The notes beneath the pieces were generated by a model. The model was not told the DNA's origin. It saw only the letters and a program-made list of their open reading frames with translations, and ran no database searches. 64,000 nt of DNA. It comes from Halichondria panicea (lineage: Eukaryota; Porifera; Demospongiae; Suberitida; Halichondriidae). The position numbers and the translations under genes were made by a program. Positions 34,860 to 51,239 of the stretch are shown piece by piece; the stretch's first letter is position 1, and every line of letters starts with the position of its first letter. The DNA lies in the NCBI RefSeq assembly GCF_963675165.1, contig NC_087389.1:5554120-5618119 (forward strand), written 5' to 3'.

Positions 34860-35212
34860 CTGGACAAGGTGAACAAGACAAGAGTGATTAGACTGTGTGT
34901 TTGTGGTCACACATTATGAGTTGTCTATAGGTGTAGCTACGAGGGTCAGGTAAGGATATGAGACTATTACAAACTGAATGCACATGAAGTGTACGGTATG
35001 TTTGCCAACATTGTTTGACTCACTTCCTATCGTTCCAGATATTCAGTAACCATGGAAATGTGTGGAGAGAGACAGTATATAATCACAAACTTGTACACTA
35101 TGAGTCACGACATGTCAATAATTTATATTACACATGTACACATACAACTCAAACATTACTGACACAAGTACAGTCACAAGTCAGTGCAGTGTCCCGCTCA
35201 CCTTCTGTTTAG

Positions 35213-37330
35213 TCCAATGAAACACCAGCGTAAGACACACATGGAAACAGAGAGAGGGGGATGATGGTAGGAGCAGTGAGTGCATTCATACATGTCTGTA
35301 TACTGTAACTTACCCTCTGTTGTTCCAGTAATCATTAGCAGTAGTCACATTAACAAGTAGTAGGACACGGATATGTAGAGAAATGAACATGTTCAAATAC
35401 ACGAATGCATTCACACATGTATACATCAATTATTGCAAGTACACGTCTGTACAGCATGAAACTATCAAGAGCAGTACCAATCCTAAATAAAGCCACACAA
35501 TTTCTGCCTTCATGCAGTAGTACATGTACACAAGTCAGTCTAGTTTGCCATTAAATATACAATGCTCAGCTAGCGCACACTGACAATAATAAACTCACGT
35601 TCTGTTGTTGAGTAACAGTCCACAGAGGGCACATGTGAGGAGAGAGGGATATGAACACACTGGTAGTAACTCAGTACACACTGGCTAGTACACACACAGG
35701 TACTTAGTACTAGCAATGGCAGATAATGGAAGGGTCAGTGGGTGGGTCAGTGGAAGGGATGGTAAACGGTACAACAAGCATCTTACATGTACAACTTTGA
35801 TACGTATGACTTTGTTTGTCGTACAATACAACACATGCACTTCATGAGACACACACACAATCTCAACATACCTCAATGCGAAACTGAGACACATCAAATG
35901 GTACATGTGAGGGAGAGATTTAATCTTAACACACATACAAGACATCAGATCAGTTGAACGCTGGTGTGTATGGGACTGACTACACATAGCAACAAGTGGA
36001 ATACATCTAGACCTGGCACATTAAAGCTCTTGGGAACAATCTTGAGAAACCAAGAACTTAATTAGTTGGGGAATTTACATGTACACAATGTACACAATGC
36101 ATGTACATGTGTGGTATTTCTAAATTGTGCGTAAAAATAATGGGACTACAAATAGTACAAGGTTACTGTTCGGAAATTTACGTACATGCAGATTTAGGAA
36201 AGTTAGTCAGTACAAACATTTTGGGCAAGTTTGGAGCATGTGTAATGTGCCCTGGCCTACACCTGGGGTAACCACAAACTGGGAGGCTGATATCGTCCTC
36301 ATAGCCGTGGTCTACCCTATATGAGGGAGTGGATCAACTCTAGAAGACAAGGGACACACTAGTGATGCTAGGTAACCAGTACATCCGTACACATTGCAGC
36401 TGAACCATTTTAGTGTGTGGACATTGAGTACCCATAAGAAGCTCACCTCCTACAGTAGTTCAAATCAGTGTGAGGTCCAACATAGGAATGAGTGTGTGCA
36501 TGGGAAGAGACAAACACGATAATGTACCAACTTAGATGCATATCCTATTAACCAACAAAAGTATTAAAAGTAGAACCTAATAATATTGTAGTTGGCAATA
36601 TGCAAATTAAGAGATAAATACATTTTACGATTTCCTACAATTAGTGTAGGAGTTCCTATAGTAACCATTAAAATAAGTGTACACGTGCAAACACAACTTA
36701 CATACTGTTGATCCAGAGAGGGAGAGTCCACAGGGCAAACACGTGGGAAGATAGTAAATGAATGATTACGAGGTTGAATGTGATCATACTAAATATTTCC
36801 CTATATAACACTATGGCACTGCACACACACAAGAGTAATAATGGGGAAGTAGAAACATCACAGAATATGCAACAGACACTAAATACTCTGACAACACACA
36901 CCAACTTACATTCTGTTGTTTCAGAGGGTCAGTCAAAGGTGAGGTGGAGATGCATGAAATGGAAGGAAGAGAACATTAGTACAGTGATACAGTACACTAG
37001 TGATTGCATGACACAGGGGAGGGGAAACAATTGTGGACAGCCAAACATGCAGACTGAAACACTTGATACCATGCATACTTTCAGGTACTACTATACGAGT
37101 AGATCTACAGGTCTCAATTAAGGAATAGTATCACATTCAGTTATTCGTATGTGCTCTTCTTTACACTGTCTACCTCCTAACAACACATGCTCAGAGCACA
37201 AGCATGTCAGCTTGGTAGAATGTGATTGCACACAACGTACCTCAATGGTGCTCTGTTGTCCATCCAGAGAGAGTGGTACATGTGGAGAGAACAACAACAT
37301 GAGATAAAACACCTCACACTGACAGGGTAG
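35213..37330 (-). other. Short repeated exon-like segments (unit B)
   Basis: This is the unit B counterpart of 1-2,310. The donor-proximal peptides differ slightly from unit A (LEQQR, LKQQN, SLDQQY; VPFDVSQFRIE near 35,880-35,910). Several changes affect only the last two bases before the donor (for example GCATG in A, GAGGG in B). It continues leftward into the coiled-coil exons at 34,818-34,859 and 34,291-34,518, suggesting one minus-strand gene. Frames remain uncertain. Confidence 0.35.
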
Positions 37331-37775
37331 AGTGTAGGCACTATACTGTGATGAATGAATGATGCCAAGTGTGTTTATGGGTGGTCAACAAGTACATCTA
37401 TAGGCACTAGGAGAATGCACTGATCATTGAGTATCTATCTATCATGTGAATATCATACCCTTTCCCAATCCTCAAGTCCATCATCCATCAACTGTGGGGA
37501 ACTAGCAGCATTCAGTGTTGTAGATTCAGCCATTATCAATCTCAAATTAGTTCTTTGTTGTTCAAGGGCTAGTTCAAAGAGGGGCGTAGCTTGTAGGTTA
37601 AATGAGGGAATTCCCCACAGTAGCCAATTATGTAAGGGAATTTCCCAGCAATTAAATTTGATTTGCAAAAACATTTCATACAACATTAAAATTGTAGACC
37701 ACAGTCAATAATTGTATCAAAACACAATGAATGAGGTATAATTATACAAAAACAAAGTGTGTAACTAAATTATGT

Positions 37776-37875
37776 TCAGTTTAAGTCCAGGAAGCGGCTG
37801 TCACAGACTCTGACCAACTTCTTTGAGGAGGGCAGCTGGGTGCTTTGTGAAGTGCACTGTTGGCAGAATATCATC
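37776..37875 (-). CDS. C-terminal half of a FYVE zinc finger (copy 3, unit B)
   Basis: This is the unit B partner of the exon at 2,776-2,875, with the same acceptor next to a (CA)n tract, the CQQC and CDSC pairs and the same stop codon. The (CA)n tract differs in length and interruptions from unit A. Confidence 0.6.
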
Positions 37876-37925
37876 CTGTGTGTGTGTGTGTACGTGTGTG
37901 TGTGTGTGTGTGTGAGGGTGTGTGT

Positions 37926-37969
<44 letters not shown>

Positions 37970-38165
37970 CTAAATCTGACCTTGAGGGAGGCTTAATTTA
38001 TAAGGCCTAGGTACAGACCTGTATTGTCTGGGCCAGGTTTTGTGGTGGTAGTATCTGATAATGGGGATGGGTCTATGTGGTTCTTCTATAGGTGGCAAGC
38101 ACAATTAACCTCTAATTTTGGTTCTTAGAAATTAGCACAAGGCATTAGTCAAAATAAATAGATAG

Positions 38166-38226
<61 letters not shown>

Positions 38227-39378
38227 TGTGGGGGTGTCCTAAAATCCTTATCATTACCACAAAATCACCATAGAATGTTGCTATTCTAACAGCAATGATG
38301 GCTTCCAGAACTTGTATGGTACTTTTTTAGGGCTAATATTTTCTGGCTAATCTGCGAGATAAAATTAGACCCTCAACAATTCCCCGCTATAAGGTGGTAT
38401 CAATGGTAGATGCTCTTATCTACTCTTGGTGGTATGGAAACTCACATATAAATTATGGTAAGGATTTGAAGTAGAGAATGGACTGGGACTAGCTTGCATA
38501 TACCAGCAGATATACCTGTATAGCTACTAATCTGTCCACTGCATGTATGGAAAGCAGTGTGAAGGCTGAACAGCATGCAAGTCTCAGCATAAAGCGTTAA
38601 TTGGTAGATCCCCAGTGTTCTATGAGTTCCCATAGTCTAGTTCTAGAAGCCATCATTGCTCTTCTTATTTATAACTATACTACATGCATGTACATGTATT
38701 TATACTATTTGCATAGCAACATTGTATGGTGGTTTGTGGTAGTGCAGTGAATGATTTAGTATTAAATTTTTTTTAGCAAGGTCTGTGCAAACAGCTGATA
38801 GTGAACACCTAGTAGCACTCACTGTACCTGTAGTCCTGCCTGCAGCTGTTGGGTCTGTCCTGCCAGACAAGAGCTCTCTCCGGTCGTCCTCACTATCCTG
38901 TGGGGGTGTGTGTGTGGGGGAGTGTGAAGGTTACCAATTATGTGACCATCAACGATTCATGGACTAGTACTGTATAGTTGGTTATTTTCGAAGCACAGAA
39001 ACAGGCAGGCTGGTAAGAAATTAAATGAAAAGGGAAATCGAGTTTTTAGATAGTTTCTGCACATAGAGAATTTGTTAGGCTTCCCCGAACTATGTTGTGG
39101 TAACTAATAAGCCTTATAAGGAAGTAACAGTAGTTGTTGGGTCACAAAAGGGACCCATGAAACTTGTAGCTTCCAAAACACTCATCAATACCATATAGCT
39201 ATTTCAAAGGGATACAAAATGAATCTTTTAATCGTGAAAATGCATAATTCAAGTTACGAGCACTCAAAGTTAGCTATCAAAACAGACCCAGTTTGGATAA
39301 TCACCAAGGTTGGATAACAACTATTTGAGCGACAATAACTTGCGTACCATTCGTCTAATCTCATAATTTTTTGTATTC

Positions 39379-39992
39379 TTGTTGTTATCCAGTACAGTGT
39401 TCATGGACTCCATCCACAGAGTGTCTATAGGACCATCAAACACCACCCACTTACGGTCATCATTTTGTGCAGGTGCAAACTCCCTACACACACAGATATA
39501 AGCACTGATCAACCACGCAATGATACGTACGTAGCTATCAAAATGGCTGTAAAAGCGCAAGGTTATTATATACTTTGCTTTTGCTAAAATTGCCAGATTT
39601 CTACTAATCACAAAACTTACATCTACATGTAAGCACACCATTGGAAAGGTTGTTCTCAGAGCTAGCAATTAGATTTGAAATTAGAGAATTTGAACAAAAA
39701 TTACAGGCTACCAAAAACAGCTGAATTGTTGAAAAGCTATAGCCTTGTGCTTTTGTTACAATAGAGCGCAACTATATATGCACAGGCTTAGGCTCACCTG
39801 AATGTGTTGGCTACCACACCATCAGTCCACTTGTGTGACACAGGGTCAAACTGACCAAACAGTTGACCCTTAGTGACAGCCTTGGGGTTGATGACTCTAT
39901 AGCCTGTCTTGTTCTCTTCCATCTGTCCCCTCTCATTGATTAGTGTGAGTGTGTCAGCTAGTACATGTACCTCTAGGACCTTGGTCTTGCCT

Positions 39993-40031
<39 letters not shown>

Positions 40032-40810
40032 GGGGGGTTACTACAGTAGATGAATAGCAATGGTATTGTATATAGGAGGGAGGTTGTTAAACACTTTAAA
40101 TTCCACTACAACATGACCTTAGAAAGTACAAGTGGTACTGGGACTCTTTAAACGGCCATAACTTTAGTTTCAAATTTTGGGGATTTTCTGAAAGCTAGGA
40201 ATGACAAATGATATGTTTAAATCTAAAATTTGGTAGGGGAATAGAACGGAATAGTTAGATCGCAAAGATTTTTTACCGGAAAAATATTCTAGTAATACGG
40301 TAGGCCTCTCCTAGCTTATAGTACCATACCTTGGGTAGGTTGAGGTCCATGATGGATCTGAGCAGTAACACGTCTTCATGTTCGTTAGGGTACTTCAGTT
40401 TCAGATGACTGGCTGCCACCAACACTGACTGGACTGCACGCATGCCTACAGTGTACAATAGTGAGTAGGTCGAGTATACAGTACAGTGGGTACCATAGTC
40501 AGAATGGAGTTGGCTGGAGAGTTGCTCTGAACACAGTCCATAGGTCATGACAATCTTGACGGACAGATTACGAGCATCCACAAAACCATAGGAGTAGAGA
40601 GAGATCTCTCCAATCATGGCATAGTCTGGCACCATCATGGCCACTGTACGAAACAACACCTACAGAGAGAAATATTGAAATGCATAGAGGCTAAATAGAA
40701 AGTACCGATAGTTACCTTTAGATTGTCTGGTAGTTCAGAGCAGCCAGCATAACCTGGGTTCATGGTTCAAGGTGATGCAGACAAAGCACGATGGACGCAG
40801 GTTCAGAGTA
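39379..40810 (-). pseudogene. Axonemal dynein heavy chain fragment, copy 3 (unit B)
   Basis: This is the unit B counterpart of copies 1 and 2, with the same exon order and the same 7-nt insertion (40,759-40,772). The intron between HSDYG and GMRAV keeps only CAGTACAGTGGGTAC around the donor, 6-7 bases shorter than in A. The last exon breaks off after NTVLDNNKN, where the sequence changes to unrelated DNA near 39,379, a different breakpoint from copy 1. The shared insertion implies that the lesion is older than the duplications. Confidence 0.75.
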
Positions 40811-40934
40811 GTGCCCAATGTCTTTTTCACTGCTCTCAAGATGGACAAAATCTATACATGTAGAGTAATTATAGGGATTGTTGAAGCCATAATAATTATA
40901 ATTTTTTTTTTATATAGATAATAAAATTATACTA

Positions 40935-41286
40935 CCGTAAGACTTCGATTTAAGGCGACCCTCCAAATATGCGACACCCAGGAGCTTCAGCAATTTTCTG
41001 ACCTCTAAAAGTAGCGACAGCTGCGTTGATAATTATTTTTTAATGTCGCGTTCTAAATAGAGGTAAATGTAGCCACTCCCTAGCCTCGATTGTAGCCCAC
41101 TGGAAAATCAGTGTTTTTAAGCGGCCTGAAATCGAGGCAAGTAGACTCTGTAAAGTTACCTCCAATTAGATGCGACCCTCTAAATATGCGACACCAGGGC
41201 TTCAATATAATTTTTCAACCTCCAAAAGATGCGACCTCTGGCTTCGTAATTATTAAAAAGTGTCGCTTTAAATCGAGATCTTACGG
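40935..41286. mobile_element. TA-flanked MITE, copy 3 (unit B)
   Basis: This is the unit B equivalent, full length like copy 2, again next to the dynein fragment. Its position shows that it moved with the host block rather than inserting independently. Confidence 0.75.
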
Positions 41287-42574
41287 TATGAACCTACAGC
41301 TCTCTAGGATGCTCCTCTCCAGGTCCTCCACTAACTTGTGATAGAGCTACTCACCACACAGCATCATCTGACAACACACCTGAAACAAGGGACAACAATT
41401 TGTTATAATTATGTTGGAGAACAATAAATACTGTAATAGTGCTGCTCACAAGCATCACTTACAGGAAGATAGACTCTTTAAGCCTGCACTCAGTATTGTA
41501 TTCATTCTTGCTTTGAATACTTTTCTCTTTCATTTCTGATCCAGGCACCAGCAAAACTGAAAAGTCAAAAGTCAGAAGTAGTGAGGGAGGGGGCGGGGCT
41601 GGTGTTTAATTCATTTCCTTTAGCCTAAGAGGGAAATGAATAAACCACCAGCCCCGCCCCCTCCCACTAATTAATTGTCTCTCAAAAGTCAATGGCAATG
41701 ACAATAATTATAAGAGAGTTGCAACATGGATACTATAGGTGGTTGCAAGGCTCTGCTAATGCAGACTTGAACTTTTGGTATAGATCGTTTTTAACAACAA
41801 TGATGGACATTCATTACCCACTCCTTGAGTTTTTGCATGCAGCAAAATTAAATTGTTTATCATGTGTATAAAACTTTATGTTATGTAGCTTGGACATCTC
41901 AACCGAAGCATCAGCACCTTTTCATTTTTAATAACTTGTATTTGGGCTTTGTTCAACAAAGAAAGGCGTTGTTTGTTTTCTAAAGTAAGGGAATTCCCCA
42001 AACTGCACGGATCACCCATAATTATGCACACCGTATTTCTTAGCCCTTATTCTGGCTTATTCCTGTAGAGTGCTGATTAATCACCCACACCATCTTTTCT
42101 CTTTTCACAACAACAATTTTAGGTCACTGTCACCAGGCAAAAGCAAAGAACTGATCAGCTCTAAATCTATGCAGTCTAAGTCCAGACATTATAGCAATGC
42201 CAGTGAGTGCATATAATTACAGGCTACTGCAAAGATTTGCATAAATTATATTATAATTATATACAAGCTATAAAGTGGATGTGCATATGAGCATGACCTC
42301 CTATAAACTACTGCATAATTATTATAGTCTTCTTAAGCTACAGCTCTCCCTCCTCATGTACGTAGGGCAAGCGTCCGATAGCTCAGAGCAAGGTTGTCAC
42401 TCCTATTGGTGGACATGCTCAACACCATCCTGCAAGAGACCATCACACTCTCCAAGGGTGATCGAGTAGCAAGTGCCCGAGCTGCCATTATTGTCTTTGT
42501 TCTCTGTATGATTATATTATTTGGCCCGTTAACAATTGGCCATTATGTCTATCTCTGCATAACAAGAAAAAATC

Positions 42575-44501
42575 TAGCCTCGAATCCACGCCGATTAAAA
42601 TACGGCCTGCAGGGTGTTAGTGCACATGCGCTGCACGATTACCCAGAATCTGGGTAATCGTGCATGCCAGTAAAACTTTTAGTAAATGCTAGCTGTAATA
42701 CTTGGAATTTGTTCCGTGTTACTATCAATGGCGTCGACTGAGTTTTGTGAAGCTGTGGCTTATGCTCTTCGTTTCGTTGGTCTAAAGGATCTCACACTGA
42801 AGCCAAAGCAAAAGGAGGCTCTCATCCACCTGTATGACGATCATGATGTCTTTGTTTGGTTCCCCACGGGCTATGGCAAGTCTTTGTGCTTCCAACTGCT
42901 CACTGAAGCAGACAAGCTCTAGCTCTACAAGAGTTGAGAGAAGTGTTGTGCTGGTGCTGTCACCACTAGTGTCTCTGATAATAGACCAGGTTTCAGGCCT
43001 CCGGAAGAAGGGTGTCTCTGCTGTTATAATTATTGTCTGGCAACAAAGGTATTAAAGATGTAGATCTAGATAGCTATATTAAAGAATCTAGGAACTGATG
43101 ATATTAATGGCCTGAACTTAGTGCATTATTACAGTCAACACTGATCCTTCATTTCATAGATGTCGAGAAGGACCTCCTTGCTAGTGTGAGTGACGTGTCC
43201 GAGGGTCGGTTCTCTCTCCTCTATAGTGCTCCCGAGGCACTCCTTGGCAGAGAAGCGTAGAAGCAGCTCTTGGTCCAACGTCCCCTCTGTGACTCTGTAG
43301 TGGCAGTCGCTGTTGACGAAGCACACTGTGCGTATAAGTGGTAAGCAAGAGTGGTTACAGTGTTTATTCGATTTGAGGCTTTTAAATATTACGAATCCCC
43401 AGGGGTGGCTACTTTTTGAGGCAGAAACATTATTTTTAAAAGTCCTTGTAGGGAATCCACTAGCCTTATTCCAGGCCACTTTAAAATACGAACTACATGT
43501 ATTACAATAAGTGGCTACATCATTTTAGGACGCGGCATATAAAACAACACTGCTTGAGTAAGTGCTACTTTGATAATGTCCTAAGATGTAGTGTGTTGCA
43601 TATTTGGAGGGTCTCCTTAAAAAATGTACACGAGATACAATATACATGAACAATTGTACGTTAAAACATAGTGCCTTTACATGTGCTCTACTGTCTACGC
43701 AGTTTTGTATAATGATTTTACAAATGCCCCCTCACTCAACCACTTGTCTAGCACTTTGGTATGGCCTTCACTGATCTTTTTGTTAATATCGCTTCATAGC
43801 TGAGGGTGACATTGATGTGGTTTAGCCTGGCCCAAGCCTTAATTAATAATAATTGAATAATCACTTGTTTGTCAGTAGGAGTACTGGCACTCGTAGTCTG
43901 TAGTGTGCACTCAATTCCAGCTATATTTAATTATTGTTTTTTTTTATATAACACTCTGCAGGTACAGAGATCTACCGTTGGGTTGCTGAGTACTGGCAGT
44001 CTCAACAGAAGGTGCTTGAGTATAACGTTGGTCCGATCCCTCAGCGGCACGGCACGTCTTGTTGATATGAAGCAGTGACTAACAAAATTAATTAACAGTA
44101 ATTTTTACTCTCTTGTTTTTATATTACTCTTGTCCTGGACGGGGAAACAGAGTCGCCTTCCAGCGGCTCCAACGGTCTGACGCTTAGCTAATGGTGGTCT
44201 TGCTACGTGTACGTGTACGTGTGTGTGTGTGTGTGGGAGAAACCCCTACCCCACTAGTGTCTTTGGATATCTTTCTCGGAGCCGATTACTCGTCGGCTGC
44301 CAGTGACACTTGTGAGAGGCCTGGGCAGCCATCTCTAGCTCTCTGTTGTTTTAATGTATTTTTCCTACGAACCATGCGGTTTAACGTATTCTCATTTTGT
44401 TTATTTTCCGTTTTATTATCAACAATAAATTTAGCGCATGTGCACTAACACCCCTGCAATGAACACCAGGCCGTATTTTAATCGGCGTGGATTCGAGGCT
44501 A
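42575..44501 (+). mobile_element. RecQ-carrying TIR element 1, unit B copy
   Basis: At 1,927 bp this is the cleanest copy. TIRs begin TAGCCTCGAATCC at both ends, and the 9-bp target GAAAAAATC is at 42,566-42,574 and 44,502-44,510. The palindrome is at 42,636-42,661 and the helicase fragment at 42,728-43,347. The host reading frame is exactly restored if element plus one target copy are ignored, which fixes both boundaries. About 1.1 kb right of the helicase holds no frame I recognise. Confidence 0.8.
42728..43347 (+). pseudogene. RecQ-like helicase fragment (unit B)
   Basis: The architecture matches unit A: motif I PTGYGKS, motif Ia region LVLSPLVSLI in a shifted frame, and motif II VDEAHC. 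In B the block GRFSLLYSAPEALLGREA is in one frame but is followed by TAG where the family usually has a lysine or tryptophan. It is therefore slightly better preserved than A but still broken, and truncated after DEAHCAYKW. The start codon lies about 37 bp right of the empty TA site used by the unit A insertion. Confidence 0.75.
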
Positions 44502-45350
44502 GAAAAAATCCAGTCAGTTTTATTACATCTCTCCTTGAAATTATAGGAGTGCTTTTCTTTTTCTATGGCAACAATAATTATCACAAGTATTATCAACAGC
44601 TGGAGAATTGAGTTAGGTTGTGACTCTCAATGCGTCCTGGATAATCAAATAGCAGCTGCTTTCTCTTTGGGAACGTCTCTAATCATTTTCAGATAGTTCC
44701 GTCAGTGCTGAAAAGTTGTTAAAGTTGCTGAAGAGAAAACAACAAAATGAGAAGAAAACAAGATCACCTGATTGGTACACTGCGCTTGATTTGATCACGA
44801 TGTTTATCAAGATCAACACCATCTACTCGGCTATTGTTGGGATGACACAATCCACTGATTTCTGCAGCAGCACTGAAGTTGCTGCAAGCTCAGTTTTCCT
44901 GTCCGTTTGTGTTCTACTGGGAATTGCTAGCGAGTTAATCAATTGCTTTGGACACGAATTTAAATAGCAACAAAGAATACATCGACAAGTCATTCAATCA
45001 ATTGGTAACTATTGGCATGATTCTTATTGTCACTATTTGCCTTCCCTTTTATTTACTGGCCGATAATTTCCAGCCTCTCGATTGTGCGTTCAGTTGTGAC
45101 ACCATTGTTGCTAATGCGACCATCAGCACAACCACATGCAACCGGACGGCCAACAGTGGAGTTAGACTGGGGTTTACCCTAACCACGCTTATTATCGTCC
45201 TCATCTTCTCCAGTGTTTATTTCTATCATGTTCGATTAGCTGAAATAAATCGAAAGAAGCTGAAGAGTAACATTGTTATAATTACTGGGAAAGAAACAGT
45301 GGTGTAGAATTTAAAATTTTTCATTATAATTATCAAGTTGTATTGTCATA

Positions 45351-45722
45351 ATGCACCTATCAATGTCAAGCCCCACCCCTGACATACGGGCAGTATATAT
45401 AGGGGCATTAGTAGGGGGTTATACAGCTTTTAGCACTCACTTTCCCCCCAACACAGGGGCTTTTGCATCAACATTTTTCCCAGCAATTTTGAGGGCGGGG
45501 CCAATGTTTGCGCATGCGCATCATAAAGTTGCAATGTAGCTGACTAAATCCCCTGTTAATCCCCAGTGTACCCCCACCATATATACAAGGGATTGATAGG
45601 GGATTATACACATGAGGAGCCCCCACCCTATTGGGCATTCATTAAGTGAAAATGTATAATCCCCACCCAATCCCCTATACTGCCCGTATGTCAGGGGTGG
45701 GGCTTGACATTGATAGGTGCAT
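45351..45722. mobile_element. Inverted-repeat MITE (unit B)
   Basis: This is the unit B partner of 18,994-19,364, nearly identical, at the same distance from the pseudogene stop. It was present before the duplication. Confidence 0.8.
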
Positions 45723-46359
45723 AATTATATGCTTTTTCTCAGAATTAACTATAATCAGGAGTAGCTATACATAAAGCTAATTAAAATTAATGATTCAATA
45801 ATTATGTATAGGTCTGCAGTGCGAGTGCAGCTAGTGATAGGTCTGAAGTGGTGTGGTCCATATTAATTGTGCCCATTATATCACTCCTAAAAGGGGTGGG
45901 GCTGGTCTTGCAGGTACACTGTTATAGGAATATAATTATGCTATGAACTTTACTTCCAACTTTAAATTATTAGGTATTGAAGAGTCTCACACTAGGCCCT
46001 GATAAATTATTTTTACCCATTATTCTATTAATTCTCGGATTGAAAAATGTGCTTATTATTAAAAATGCAAAAATGCGACATAATAATTATAGACAAAATT
46101 AATTAAGACGTATACATAAAAACACAGCACACATGCAAAGCTAATTATAACTGACACATGTACACGATATAATCATGATTCTCATAATATTGGTGATAAT
46201 CCTTCACATGAAAATGTCGTTATGCAAAATTTAATGTAATGATCTTTACCAAAAATGGACATTGAGGATATTTATCTTCTAATTATGCTAAAAATTATTC
46301 CGAGCATAATTTATCAGGGCCTACATTACACACTGTGCATATGGCAAATGACACTATCA

Positions 46360-50121
<3,762 letters not shown>

Positions 50122-50341
50122 CTATAGAGGAGGATACAGGCACTGAGGCATAAATATAGAACCTTTTTGCAGTGCCTTACTGGGAAACCTATAGAACTAC
50201 ATTACATAAGCACAAATCATTAATAGTACAGTACGTACACTTGCAACAGAGATTTGCAGAGCAAAACCACAATTACATTGTTAAATAATTTCGGCCATTT
50301 CTACAAAAAAAAAAGACAGAACCTAGTCTACCAAAAAGGGT

Positions 50342-50406
50342 AAGTTGGGTCGTCGCCCGGTTTCCGTGAAACTTTGTTTCACAGAAACCGGGCGACACCC
50401 CAACTT
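50342..50406. repeat. Hairpin, complete in unit B and reduced in unit A
   Basis: AAGTTGGGTCGTCGCCCGGT...GAAAC, a 4-base loop, then the inverse. In unit A (23,826-23,874) about 16 bp around the tip are missing, taking part of both arms. Confidence 0.75.
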
Positions 50407-50481
50407 GTATGTACTTGAGAAGGAGTATGATGACTTAAAAATTTAGGGATATTATTAACTGATTTGTAAAGAAAGTCCCCA

Positions 50482-50556
50482 AGAAGGAATCGAACCCACG
50501 CCTTATCTATCATCTAATCTACTAAGCCACCACCCTAACCACTAAGCCACACCTAT
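50482..50556 (-). repeat. tRNA-derived SINE or tRNA-like sequence (unit B)
   Basis: On the minus strand TGGCTTAGTGG (fits box A) and GGTTCGATTCC (fits box B) are about 42 bases apart, the spacing of a Pol III promoter in a tRNA. A duplicated GGTGGCTTAGTAG lies between them and no clean cloverleaf is seen, so a SINE head is more likely than a working tRNA. In unit A (about 23,950-24,010) box A and part of box B are lost. Confidence 0.45.
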
Positions 50557-51239
50557 TCTGTCCCTAGTTATTACACCTCTTAGTCATCACATGTTGTGCT
50601 CCTCAACACAGGAAATGGGTGTAGTCTGAAACCACCTCCCAGAGAGAGACTTGAGAATTATCTTTGCCCAGTGATGCTTCTTTATTGGAACTCTTATGTA
50701 CCTCATTCTCCCCTCCCCGGCCCCACCAGCACGGCTAGCAGGGGTCAAAGTGCACCACACACTCACACCTGTACAGCAGAAACAAAAGTACAGTACATCG
50801 ATCAGCTCTGAAACTAGAGCTCAGATCACGAATCTGAATTCTGAAAGCTCTCGTTCAGATGGTATGCTCAAAACACAAATTTGTAACAGGCTATTTTCAT
50901 AAAGACTATGGCCATGGCATAACAAGCCCACACAATTCTTCTGAAATAGACTCTTTGCTTTTAGAAATAATGTTATCTCACTCTTCAAACAACTCCACCA
51001 CACAGAGCTCATCTTAACATCCTTCATTTCTAGGGTACTATAATCTGCTCTGTAACTAGAGTTCTCATGGTCTAAATTGAAAGGGTTTTCTGTTAACACA
51101 TCATCAAAAGGCCTCTTCCTAAGCAGATACTGAAATTAACGTTATTGTACCAACGCAGCCTTCCAACAACTCCACCCCAGAGCTGATCTCCTCAGTGTTG
51201 ATAAAGTTGAGGACCATTTCCTGTCCAACAGAACAGTAG

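Larger units (their letters stand above)
42415..45307 (+). pseudogene. Multi-span membrane protein gene split by a RecQ element (unit B)
   Basis: This is the unit B copy of 12,746-18,950, without the hAT-like insertion. The frame runs from ATG 42,415 through HYVYLCITRKN to the 9-bp target GAAAAAATC (42,566-42,574). It then resumes at 44,511 after the second copy of the target, reading NPVSFITSLLEIIG without a break. The same three downstream frameshifts occur as in unit A, so they predate the duplication. The C terminus reads LKSNIVIITGKETVV and stop. About four membrane-spanning segments are predicted by eye. Confidence 0.65.
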
